Under the pieces are notes generated by a model. The model was not told the origin of the DNA and ran no database searches. It was given only the letters and a program-made list of their open reading frames with translations. Positions 1-7,155 of a DNA stretch of 64,000 nt are shown here, piece after piece; the first letter of the stretch is position 1, and every line of letters begins with the position of its first letter. The stretch spans positions 1-64,000 of the forward strand of contig CAKQXQ010000010.1 in the NCBI GenBank assembly GCA_934292805.1, written 5' to 3'. Source of the stretch: an uncultured Roseburia sp. GTDB lineage: Bacteria; Bacillota; Clostridia; Lachnospirales; Lachnospiraceae. A program made the translations under genes and the position numbers.

Positions 1-73
1 GCAGGGCTACAAGGATTCGAACCTTGAAATGACGGAGTCAGAGTCCGTTGCCTTACCGTTTGGCGATAGCCCT
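1..73 (-). tRNA. tRNA-Gln (anticodon CTG), 3' end at the window edge
   Basis: Read on the minus strand this folds as a cloverleaf. The acceptor stem AGGGCTA pairs with TAGCCCT, the T-arm carries GGTTCGAATCC, and the anticodon stem ACGGA/TCCGT holds the loop CTCTGAC, giving anticodon CTG, which decodes CAG (Gln). The window starts right after the discriminator base, so whether CCA is encoded cannot be seen. Other tRNAs may lie just outside the window. Confidence 0.93.
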
Positions 74-137
74 ATGCTTTATCTTGTCGGCTTCGCGCCG
101 TCAACAATAGCTATTATATATGGCACCAAAGAAAATG

Positions 138-788
138 TCAAGCATTTTTTTGAAAGATTTTTAATTTTTTATCAATTATTGCATATAATACCTCGTCACC
201 CCAGGAAATATCAACGTTTCCGTTGGTTGCCTCCACAACTTTTTTTTCAAATTCCTGCTGTTTTTCACTTGGTATCATAAGGATCAACTCTACTTTTTCT
301 GTATAAACAGTATCTAAAATCGTAAATCCTTCTTTTGCGATCAGATACTGAAGCTTCCCTAATCCATTATAATCTGTTCCGATCGTCAGCTCTCTTCCTG
401 TTTTCTGATCAATAATAACACTTGCAGCGAGACCTTCCTGTGTCGCTTTCTGGTACGCCCTGACCAGTCCTCCGGTTCCAAGCAGCGTTCCTCCGAAATA
501 TCGTGTTACCACAACACAGACATTGTGTATCTCTTCCTTTAATAACACATCCAGCATCGGACGCCCCGCGGTCTGTGCAGGTTCCCCATCGTCAGAACAA
601 CGGCTGATCTCCTGTCTGTCTCCGATCACAAACGCAGAACAGTTATGTCTGGCATCCCAGTATTTCTTCTTCATTTCATTAATAAAAGAAACAGCTTCCT
701 CTTCGCTGCTTACCGGACGTACCGTTGCTATAAATCTCGATTTTTTTTCAACGATCTCGCCTTCTCCGCCTGTATACACTGTTTTCAT
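138..788 (-). CDS. yigZ: YigZ/IMPACT family protein (UPF0029)
   Basis: The 216-residue product matches the usual length of bacterial YigZ. The N-terminal half has the IMPACT-domain signatures KKSRFIATV, DARHNCSAFV, SDDGEPAQTAGRPML and VVVTRYFGGTLLGTGGLVRAY. The C-terminal ~70 residues look like the small ferredoxin-like DUF1949 domain. Relatives bind nucleic acid or ribosomes, but their cellular role is poorly defined, so I infer no exact function. The ATG at 788 is preceded by AAAGGTGA at good distance. It appears monocistronic, with a candidate promoter at 831-860. The tRNA lies downstream on the same strand. Confidence 0.9.
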   Translation of the reverse strand: MKTVYTGGEGEIVEKKSRFIATVRPVSSEEEAVSFINEMKKKYWDARHNCSAFVIGDRQEISRCSDDGEPAQTAGRPMLDVLLKEEIHNVCVVVTRYFGGTLLGTGGLVRAYQKATQEGLAASVIIDQKTGRELTIGTDYNGLGKLQYLIAKEGFTILDTVYTEKVELILMIPSEKQQEFEKKVVEATNGNVDISWGDEVLYAIIDKKLKIFQKNA

Positions 789-830
789 GACTTCACCTTT
801 TATTCTTCTACTTCATTCATCTGTACCAAG

Positions 831-860
831 ATAATATCACAACTTGAATCCTTGTTGCAA
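831..860 (-). promoter_or_regulatory. Candidate sigma-A promoter of yigZ
   Basis: Minus strand: TTGCAA (855-860), an 18-nt spacer, TATTAT (831-836), about 45 nt before the yigZ start codon. The match is moderate, but it is the best in this interval. Confidence 0.45.
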
Positions 861-875
861 TCCTATTTCTGCTCG

Positions 876-1322
876 TTTAGGCTGACTTCCACGACTTCCC
901 GGCGGCTCTGTCGGCCCTTTCTGCTATTTCTTCATGATTTAGGCCTACCTTTCCCGGACTTCCCGGCGATTTTCTCTGCCCTTTCTGATGCTTCTGCACG
1001 ATTTAGGCCTACTTTCTCCCGGCTTCCAAGCGATTCTGTCGGCCCTTTCTGATGCTTCTGCATGGTTTAGGCCTACTTTCTCCGGACTTCCCGGCGGCTC
1101 TATCTGCCCTTTCTGATGCTTCTGCACGATTTAGGCCTACTTTCTCCCGGCTTCCAAGCGATTCTGTCGGCCCTTTCTGATGCTTTCTGCATGGTTTAGG
1201 CCTACCTTTCCCGGACTTCCCGGCAATTTTCTCTGCCCTTTCTGCTATTTCTGCATGGTTTAGACCTACCTTTCCCGGACTTCCCAGCTCCGTGGCTCCG
1301 GCTCTGGCTCTGTATTTCTGCA
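876..1322. repeat. Tandem array of a ~64-bp repeat (copy set 1)
   Basis: Seven degenerate units begin with TTTAGGCC or a close variant at 876, 938, 1002, 1066, 1130, 1195 and 1259. The spacing is 62-65 bp. Each unit also carries CCCGGMYTTCC and GCCCTTTCTG. The units abut with no unique spacers. Neighbouring units differ by substitutions. With the shorter hairpin at 1365-1410 this explains all of the gene-free stretch 789-1491. Short minus-strand ORFs inside it are reading-frame artefacts of the repeat. Confidence 0.85.
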
Positions 1323-1364
1323 CGAACTGACTGACTTCCGCTCCCGGTCAGACAGATTAACAAA

Positions 1365-1410
1365 AATGGATTTAGAGCTTTCAGATTTCTCTGAAAGCTC
1401 TAAATCCATT
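1365..1410 (-). terminator. Terminator of the penicillin-binding protein gene
   Basis: A perfect 21-bp stem with a 4-nt loop (arms 1365-1385 and 1390-1410) lies about 80 nt past the stop codon of the upstream gene. On the minus strand it is followed by TTTTTGTTAATC, which makes it a good intrinsic terminator candidate. Confidence 0.75.
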
Positions 1411-1491
1411 ATAAAAATCATCAAATACCCGGATGTTCTCATTCATCATATCTCATTGCTGACCATTATCTCATTCCCTATCCCGATCAAA

Positions 1492-4152
1492 TCACAGTCC
1501 TTCATTCGGATCCGGCATATTCGGATCTGTTGCATCTGTATTAGAAGTATCTCCGGCGGCCGGATTCGTAGGGCTTACGGAAGGAAACGCATATGTTCCG
1601 GTATAGGTAGAGTTTGTTGCGTTGTGTACATTACAGGTCTGGCTTAAGAATGCCTCTGTCAACAGATATGGTGCATCTTCTGTTGTTTCGGTACCACCGA
1701 TAATATACACTCCGGTAGTTACAGCTTCTGCCGGGCAATAACTGCCAGCCAGCATTCCGGAAGCGGAACAGATATTGGCAACGGTATGATGATCGCAGTA
1801 TTCTGTAGGTTCTGTACCCTGTGCAAAATATTCTGTAATAACACAGTTTCCACGCGGATCATGGTCACATACACCTTCGATTGGAAGCTTTCCGGATTCT
1901 TTACATACGGCAACAGCTACAATACCAGCCGGTTTGGTAAAATCTTTGTAAGCAAGATTTTCATGAACACGTTTCATCACTGCTTTCCAGATACGCTTCG
2001 GATAGTTGATATCAGAGCCCTTCTGCATTGCATTATCATCATATCCGCCCCATACAGCACATGTGTAATATGGAGTATATCCTGCAAATAAACAGTCACG
2101 GCTGCTTGTTGTTGTTCCTGATTTACCGGCCTGTGGCATAGATGTTCCAAAGTATGCGGAAGTACCGGTTCCGGAAGTCATTACATCTTCCATGGCACTT
2201 GTTAAAAGCCATGCAGTCGTATCTTTGATCACCGTATGAGACTGGTTGGAAGTGTTGTCTATCAGAACGTTTCCATTGTGATCCAGAATCTTAGTATAGA
2301 ATTTTGGTTTAATATAAGTTCCCTGGTTAGCAATTGCGGCATAGGCTGCTGTCAGTTCAAGGTTGGATACACCCATAGTAATACCACCAAGTGCGAGTGA
2401 TTCATTCATATCTCTGGAATCGACAGTTGTAAAGCCAAAATCCTGAACATATTGCCAGCCTAACGATACACCAATCTGTGATAAAGTCTTAACTGTTACG
2501 ATATTGATAGAATCTGTAATCGCTTCTCTTAATGTTGTAAATCCCCGATAACGATGATCATAGTTGGAAACAGATTTGCCTTCGGTACCGGCATAAACAT
2601 ACGGAGCATCATCCTGCACAGAAGCAAGTGTCAGACCACCGGCATCCAGTGCAGCTGCATAAGAAGCAACAATCTTAAACGTAGAACCTGGCTGTCTTGT
2701 AGTATCGGTTGCACGGTTTAAAGTTTTGCTTCCGGTCTTTTCTCCGCGTCCGCCTACAAGTGCTTTCACCTCTCCAGTCGTCTGATCTATGATCGTCATA
2801 GATGCCTGTGGCTGTAAATTATATAAAACCACTTCACTTCCGTCGACGATCTCATCGCCATCTACCATAAGATCCGCTTTATACTGCTCGATCGCAGCTG
2901 CAGCATCTTCTTCTGTAGCAAAATTGATGGAATAATTTTTGCTCTTATAGTGAGGATTGGAGCTGTCCTTATAAAAAGAAAGCATCGTCTGTTCACTGTA
3001 ATTCTTCACAGAACCGTCAGCGGACTTAATGGAAACACGATAAGAGAAAGACACTTTTGGTTTATTCTGATAGTTATCCTGATTGTTGATCTCTTCATCG
3101 GCAATCTTCTGGATGTCCATATCCTGTGTAGAATAAATAGTCAGACCGCTCTGATACAAAGCTTTGTAAGCCTGTGTCTCTGTATAACCCTTCTGCTCTA
3201 CCAGATCATGGATCACCTGGTCAGTCAGCTCGTCTACAAAATAAGAAGTAACAGTTCCGCTGTCCTGAAGTTCGACATTGACAAGCTGGATACGATCATA
3301 TACATTATCCGCCATTGCCTCATCATATTCAGCCTGTGAAATATATCCCTGATCCTTCATATTATTTAATACTTTTTCACGACGTTCGGCATTGTGATCC
3401 GGATGTGTGATTGGATTATAATAAGAAGGACTCTGGGTAATCGCAGCCAAAACAGCACATTCAGAAAGTGTCAGTTCGGATACATCTTTTCCAAAATAAC
3501 GTTCGGATGCAACAGCAACACCAAGTGTGTTTTGTCCAAGGTTAATTGCATTCAGATAATTCTCAAGGATCCAGTTCTTACTGACTTTCTTTTCCAGTTC
3601 AACTGCCAGATACTGTTCCTGTATCTTCCGTTCTACCTTATCGACAAAAGAAGTCTCAGAAGTCCATTTTGTAAAAACTGTATTCTTCAAAAGCTGCTGT
3701 GTGATCGTACTTGCACCCTCTGAAAAACGTCCCGAAGTCAGTCCTACAACACCGGCACGGACGATACCCTTTAAATCGATACCGTTATGATCGTAAAAAC
3801 GGGAGTCTTCAATCGCAACAAATGCATGCTGCAGATTGATCGGAATCTCATTAATTGTTACATTTTTACGGTTCGAGCCGGACGCAACAAGCGTAGCGAT
3901 CTCATTCCCCTGATTATCCAAAACAGTTGTCAGATATCCGGTTGGTGTCGCATCAATATCATCAATTGATGGTGCCGAATCAAGAATGCCCTTATATACG
4001 CCAAATCCAAGGCTTCCGCCTACAACCACTGCCGCAAAAAGGCAGACAAGCAGTGCCTTACAGAAAATCACACGAAACTTCTTCCTTAGCATAACACTCT
4101 TGGAAGTAAGTTCAGCTTCGCGTTTCTTTGAACCTTTCTTTCCATAATTCAT
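1492..4152 (-). CDS. Class A penicillin-binding protein (PBP1-type transglycosylase/transpeptidase)
   Basis: This 886-residue bifunctional enzyme polymerises lipid II and cross-links peptidoglycan outside the membrane. A basic cytoplasmic tail (1-27) is followed by one membrane helix (about 28-55). The GT51 domain carries EDSRFYDH with the catalytic Glu at 115 and GASTITQQL at 146-154. The transpeptidase has SxxK (Ser490 in GSTFK), SxN (548-550) and KSGT (677-680). The tail beyond ~820 is Thr/Asn/Pro-rich. The length is normal for the family. AGGAG lies 10 nt before the ATG, and an extended -10 promoter is at 4199-4207. It stands alone between two arrays of the same 64-bp repeat. The exact paralogue (PonA/PBP1a or Pbp1b) cannot be fixed from motifs. 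Confidence 0.95.
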   Translation of the reverse strand: MNYGKKGSKKREAELTSKSVMLRKKFRVIFCKALLVCLFAAVVVGGSLGFGVYKGILDSAPSIDDIDATPTGYLTTVLDNQGNEIATLVASGSNRKNVTINEIPINLQHAFVAIEDSRFYDHNGIDLKGIVRAGVVGLTSGRFSEGASTITQQLLKNTVFTKWTSETSFVDKVERKIQEQYLAVELEKKVSKNWILENYLNAINLGQNTLGVAVASERYFGKDVSELTLSECAVLAAITQSPSYYNPITHPDHNAERREKVLNNMKDQGYISQAEYDEAMADNVYDRIQLVNVELQDSGTVTSYFVDELTDQVIHDLVEQKGYTETQAYKALYQSGLTIYSTQDMDIQKIADEEINNQDNYQNKPKVSFSYRVSIKSADGSVKNYSEQTMLSFYKDSSNPHYKSKNYSINFATEEDAAAAIEQYKADLMVDGDEIVDGSEVVLYNLQPQASMTIIDQTTGEVKALVGGRGEKTGSKTLNRATDTTRQPGSTFKIVASYAAALDAGGLTLASVQDDAPYVYAGTEGKSVSNYDHRYRGFTTLREAITDSINIVTVKTLSQIGVSLGWQYVQDFGFTTVDSRDMNESLALGGITMGVSNLELTAAYAAIANQGTYIKPKFYTKILDHNGNVLIDNTSNQSHTVIKDTTAWLLTSAMEDVMTSGTGTSAYFGTSMPQAGKSGTTTSSRDCLFAGYTPYYTCAVWGGYDDNAMQKGSDINYPKRIWKAVMKRVHENLAYKDFTKPAGIVAVAVCKESGKLPIEGVCDHDPRGNCVITEYFAQGTEPTEYCDHHTVANICSASGMLAGSYCPAEAVTTGVYIIGGTETTEDAPYLLTEAFLSQTCNVHNATNSTYTGTYAFPSVSPTNPAAGDTSNTDATDPNMPDPNEGL

Positions 4153-4198
4153 ATATTCAGATCTCCTATCTTTTTATGTCAAAAATCACTGTTCATCT

Positions 4199-4207
4199 AT
4201 TATAGCA
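4199..4207 (-). promoter_or_regulatory. Extended -10 promoter of the PBP gene
   Basis: Minus strand TGCTATAAT lies about 47 nt upstream of the start codon. No convincing -35 is seen, but the TGn extension can compensate. Confidence 0.5.
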
Positions 4208-4269
4208 AATTACCTCTCCATAATAAAGAAAAAAGTGAAAATCGTTCCGGGAATTATTGGAATGCCACA

Positions 4270-4530
4270 ACAATTCTGTCTGCCCTTTCTGCCTCTTTTG
4301 CATGATTTAGGCCTGCTTTTCCCTGGCTTCCCGACGCTGGTGCTAGATTTGTAGGCCCTTTCTGACTCTTTCTGGCTGTTTAGGCTGACTTTTCTGCTCC
4401 TTGATGCCGGATTTGTAGGTCCTTTCCGGCACTTTCCGGCTGTTTAGGCTGACTTTTCTGCTCTTCGCTGCCGGGTTTGTAGGCTCTTTCTGTTACTTTC
4501 TGCACATACAGGCTGACTTTCTTCGCCCAC
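4270..4530. repeat. Tandem array of the ~64-bp repeat (copy set 2)
   Basis: About four diverged units share TTTAGGCY at 4306, 4379 and 4443 and a weaker start near 4508. They also share GCCCTTTCTG and GACTTTTCTGCTC. The spacing is 73, 64 and 65 bp. The sequence is clearly related to the array at 876-1322 on the other side of the PBP gene and in the same orientation. Confidence 0.75.
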
Positions 4531-4628
4531 GTCAGTTAAATTCTCACCCTTTTCTGTTTCTAGCTTTCTGGAAAGCGTATCATGTCTATGATTTGCTTGT
4601 TCACCAACATTCATATCACCCGTGCAGC

Positions 4629-4672
4629 GTCAACGGTAAAGCTTTTGGCGGCATAAATGTCCATTGACGCTG
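4629..4672. repeat. Short inverted repeat
   Basis: GCAGCGTCAA and TTGACGCTGC form 10-bp arms around a ~25-nt interior. No run of T follows on either strand, so its role is unclear. It lies in the gene-free stretch between the PBP and amt genes. Confidence 0.4.
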
Positions 4673-4743
4673 CATGGGAGATATGAATTCCAAGTATTAT
4701 CACGTTGCACTACTTCCCCAGCGTTTACCACCCTCCATCAGGC

Positions 4744-4797
4744 ACATCAACCGCAAAGCCCCCGGAGTTTTCACTCCGGGGGTTTTGCGGTTGATGT
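4744..4797. repeat. Long hairpin downstream of amt
   Basis: Two 25-nt arms (4744-4768 and 4773-4797) pair with one G-T mismatch and a TTTC loop. The GC-rich core is CCCCCGGAGT. Neither strand shows a clear T-tract after the stem. It may stop transcription, or it may be a dispersed palindrome. Confidence 0.55.
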
Positions 4798-4823
4798 ATA
4801 TACTAACTAAGGGGATTAGATTC

Positions 4824-4850
4824 CACGAACCTAATCGAATTAGATTCGTG
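4824..4850 (-). terminator. Hairpin just past the amt stop codon
   Basis: Twelve-bp arms (4824-4835, 4839-4850) with one mismatch and a 3-nt loop start 5 nt after the stop codon of amt. The T-tract is weak (GAATCTAATC), so termination is plausible but not certain. The stronger hairpin at 4744-4797 follows. Confidence 0.4.
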
Positions 4851-4854
4851 CAAA

Positions 4855-6051
4855 TTAATGAAGTTCTCTTGGAACAAAATCAGGATATCCGGATTCAAGA
4901 CCATGTTCTGTAGAGTCAAGTCCTTCTACTTCTTCCTGAGCAGATACTCTGAGTCCAATTGTTTTCTTAAGTACTGTAAATACAATTGTCATTGTAACGA
5001 TTGTCCAGCCTGCGATACATACGATACCAAGTAACTGGATCAATAAGTGATGTACACCACCGCCATAGAATAAACCATCTTTGTAATCAAAAAGTCCTAC
5101 AGCGATCGTTCCCCAGATACCATTGCAGCCATGTACTGCTACGGCACCAACCGGATCATCTACTTTTAATTTATCTTCAATAAAGTATACTGCTACGCAG
5201 ACCAGAACACCTGCAACTGCACCTATGATGAAAGAACCAATGACATCGACATTTGCACATCCTGCTGTGACTGCAACAAGTCCTGCAAGAGATCCGTTTA
5301 AGGACATTGAAACATCCGGTTTGCCATTTCTGATCCATGTGAAAATCATTGCACTTACTGTTGCGACTGCCGGAGCTACGGTTGTTGTTGCAAAAATCTG
5401 TGATAACTGCATGGTATCTGTTGCTGCTGCACCATTAAATCCATACCAGCCAAACCAGAGAATGAATACACCAAGAGCACCGATCAAAATATTGTGTCCA
5501 AGAATTGGTCTTGCTTTTCCATTTTTGTCATATTTACCAATACGAGGTCCTAACATTGCTGCTCCAATAAAGGCTGTAATTCCACCTACCATATGGATGC
5601 ATGCTGATCCTGCAAAATCTGTAAATCCCATATCTGTAAGCCAAGGTGTTGCACCCCATACCCAGTGAGCCTCGATCGGATAAACAACTAAGCTGATAAC
5701 AAAACTGTAAATACAATATGTAATGAATTTTGTACGTTCTGCCATTGCTCCTGAAACAATTGTTGCTGCTGTTGCACAGAATACTAAGTTAAATACGAAA
5801 GCTGACCAGTCTGTCTCGCCAAAACCTGTAAAAGGATTCAGCCCCCAGCCTACGAAACCACCTTCGCCGCAAAGCAGGTTATAACCTAATAAATAGAAAG
5901 CAACTGTACCAATACAGAAATCCATTAAGTTTTTCATTGTAATATTGCCGACGTTCTTTGCTCTTGTAAAGCCTGCTTCTACCATTGCAAATCCACATTG
6001 CATAAAAAATACTAACGCTGCACCCATAAGGTACCATACACTCATGTCCAT
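4855..6051 (-). CDS. amt: Ammonium transporter (Amt/MEP/Rh family)
   Basis: The 398-residue membrane protein conducts ammonium/ammonia inward. About eleven hydrophobic segments are visible. Family landmarks include FFMQCGFAMVEAGF near the N-terminus, the pore His in SACIHMVGG and its partner in AVHGCNGIWGTIAVG. I place the start at 6051 (MDMSVWYLMG): AGGAGG lies nearby, and a longer reading frame only translates the upstream repeat element. It lies downstream of glnK on the same strand, the classic glnK-amt pair in which PII plugs the channel when nitrogen is replete. A 438-bp gap holding a terminator and a 210-bp repeat separates the two, so they may not be fully co-transcribed. Confidence 0.95.
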   Translation of the reverse strand: MDMSVWYLMGAALVFFMQCGFAMVEAGFTRAKNVGNITMKNLMDFCIGTVAFYLLGYNLLCGEGGFVGWGLNPFTGFGETDWSAFVFNLVFCATAATIVSGAMAERTKFITYCIYSFVISLVVYPIEAHWVWGATPWLTDMGFTDFAGSACIHMVGGITAFIGAAMLGPRIGKYDKNGKARPILGHNILIGALGVFILWFGWYGFNGAAATDTMQLSQIFATTTVAPAVATVSAMIFTWIRNGKPDVSMSLNGSLAGLVAVTAGCANVDVIGSFIIGAVAGVLVCVAVYFIEDKLKVDDPVGAVAVHGCNGIWGTIAVGLFDYKDGLFYGGGVHHLLIQLLGIVCIAGWTIVTMTIVFTVLKKTIGLRVSAQEEVEGLDSTEHGLESGYPDFVPRELH

Positions 6052-6055
6052 AATT

Positions 6056-6123
6056 AATCCTCCTTGTTTTCCGTAGGAAAATGCGAACCCTCTGGTGAGC
6101 AGAGGATTTCGCCTCCTTGTTTT
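6056..6123 (-). repeat. SD-flanked hairpin element, copy A (before amt)
   Basis: On the minus strand the element runs AACAAGGAGG, then ATCCTC, then a hairpin (CCTCTG/CAGAGG), then a hairpin TTTTCC-TAC-GGAAAA, and ends in AAGGAGGATT just before the amt ATG. The internal ATCCTC is complementary to the terminal GAGGAT. Related copies lie at 6835-6898, 29531-29697 and 49808-49873. Confidence 0.8.
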
Positions 6124-6135
6124 GCGATTGGGCAA

Positions 6136-6345
6136 TTGCGAAACTCATGAAAGTGTAAATTGAATTGTGAAAAATTAACAAAAGTTTGAGAAAACACTGG
6201 GGAGCAGTCGGCACTTAGAAGGCAGGTGCGATACTAATCGTGACTGGCTTCTTAGTACCGTTACCAGCGACACGTAGCGAGAGCGTGTTTTCGAAAATTA
6301 TGTCAATTTTGAACAATTTAAAGAATATTAAAAGGAGTTTCGCAA
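6136..6345 (+). mobile_element. 210-bp dispersed palindromic element, copy 1
   Basis: It is bounded by TTGCGAAACTC (6136-6146) and GAGTTTCGCAA (6335-6345). Inside are nested inverted repeats: AAAAATTAACAAAA against TTTTGAACAATTT-type sequence, and a 17-nt arm pair at 6209-6225 and 6244-6260 around a small GCGAT/ATCGT hairpin. It has no ORF. A second, inverted copy occupies 42484-42692. It resembles a MITE or another non-autonomous palindromic element. Confidence 0.7.
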
Positions 6346-6360
6346 ACGCTTATTGCGATA

Positions 6361-6408
6361 AAAAAGGGGATAATATCAGGCGAAACCACGCCCTTTATTA
6401 TCCCCTTT
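6361..6408 (-). terminator. Terminator of glnK
   Basis: The stem AAGGGGATAATA / TATTATCCCCTT is followed by a run of T on the minus strand. It lies ~85 nt past the glnK stop codon and before the 210-bp element and amt. Confidence 0.75.
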
Positions 6409-6489
6409 GATAATCGTTTTTTCTGATTCAATTTTTTCATAATAAAACATTCAATTCTATTTCGGACTCCTCTTTCCATCCATAGAACC

Positions 6490-6828
6490 TTACAGTGCAT
6501 CTGTACCATGTTCGCCGGTACGGATACGAACTGCATCTTCTACATCATATACGAAAATTTTACCATCACCAAAATGTCCGGTATTAATTTCCTTTACGAT
6601 CTTATCGATCAAAACCGGTGCAACTTCGTCTGTTACGACTGTTTCCACCTTAACCTTAGGAAGAAGGTTTACCGCATACTCAGAACCGCGGTAGTTTTTG
6701 ATAATACCTTTCTGATTACCATAACCCATGCTGTTTACGATATTCATACCGTTTACTTCACAGGAATCTAAAACTTCCTTAAGGTCTTCCAGCTTCTCCG
6801 GTTTAATAATTATTTCCAGTTTTTTCAT
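6490..6828 (-). CDS. glnK: PII nitrogen regulatory protein (GlnB/GlnK)
   Basis: The 112-residue trimeric signal protein senses 2-oxoglutarate and ATP/ADP. The T-loop contains YRGSEY with the conserved Tyr51. The ATP-binding B-loop is TGHFGDGKIF (about 83-92), and the C-loop is RIRTGEHG. The length is exactly that of the family. Its place just before amt on the same strand suggests GlnK, the regulator of the Amt channel. The start ATG follows AGGAGGATTGCT, supplied by copy B of the repeat element. A sigma-A-like promoter lies at 6967-6994. Tyr51 could be a modification site, but no uridylyltransferase gene is in the window. Confidence 0.96.
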   Translation of the reverse strand: MKKLEIIIKPEKLEDLKEVLDSCEVNGMNIVNSMGYGNQKGIIKNYRGSEYAVNLLPKVKVETVVTDEVAPVLIDKIVKEINTGHFGDGKIFVYDVEDAVRIRTGEHGTDAL

Positions 6829-6834
6829 AGCAAT

Positions 6835-6898
6835 CCTCCTTGTTTTCCGAAGGAAAATCCGAACCCCATGGTGAGGAGAGGATTTAGCCTCCTTGTTT
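6835..6898 (-). repeat. SD-flanked hairpin element, copy B (before glnK)
   Basis: Minus strand: AACAAGGAGG, TAAATCCTCTCC, a variable middle part, the hairpin TTTTCC-TTC-GGAAAA, then AAGGAGGATTG and the glnK start codon. It has the same arrangement as copy A and lies in the same regulon. Confidence 0.8.
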
Positions 6899-6966
6899 TC
6901 TTTTTGTTCACAATTTGTTTAAAAAGCTTTCATTATGTGAACATGATTTTTTCACTTCTTCTGCAT

Positions 6967-6994
6967 ATAATAAAATCATAAAAAGAAAAGACAA
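6967..6994 (-). promoter_or_regulatory. Candidate promoter of glnK
   Basis: Minus strand TTGTCT (6989-6994), a 16-nt spacer, TATTAT (6967-6972). Downstream, TGTTCACA and TGTGAACA (about 6906-6945) form a spaced inverted repeat that could be an operator or leader hairpin. The rest of the gap 6829-7155 holds repeat copy B and the hairpins at 7039-7087. Confidence 0.5.
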
Positions 6995-7038
6995 TTTCAA
7001 AGTTTTGTTTACTTTTTACTATAAACTTTTTCATAATC

Positions 7039-7087
7039 TGCCAGGTGGTGTTCCACCTGGCATCCTCCCTTTTTCAGGGATTTTTTT
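7039..7087 (+). terminator. Hairpins between glnK and the first glutamine synthetase gene
   Basis: TGCCAGGTGG-TGTT-CCACCTGGCA (7039-7062) is perfect. It is followed by TCCCT/AGGGA and seven T residues on the plus strand. Both flanking genes are on the minus strand, so either it also stops transcription from glnA on the minus strand without a T-tract, or a plus-strand RNA ends here. Direction is unresolved. Confidence 0.4.
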
Positions 7088-7155
7088 ATGTAAAACTCAT
7101 CTGTTTTCTGTCATACTTCTTCCTGTCATCTATCTTCCCGTCATACTTCTTCCTG

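Noticed and set aside
876..1322. CRISPR-like array from regularly spaced repeats
   Set aside because: The whole 64-bp unit is repeated, with no unique spacers and no cas genes. It is a tandem repeat.
945..1323. Arg/Lys-rich minus-strand ORFs of 60 and 104 codons
   Set aside because: They lie fully inside the tandem repeat, have no SD and exist only because the unit lacks a stop codon in that frame.
6052..6135. N-terminal extension of Amt (residues like NRKTRRRNPLLTRGF)
   Set aside because: The same peptide pattern appears before Bcd and the SbcD-like protein because all three translate the same repeat. The SD sits after it.
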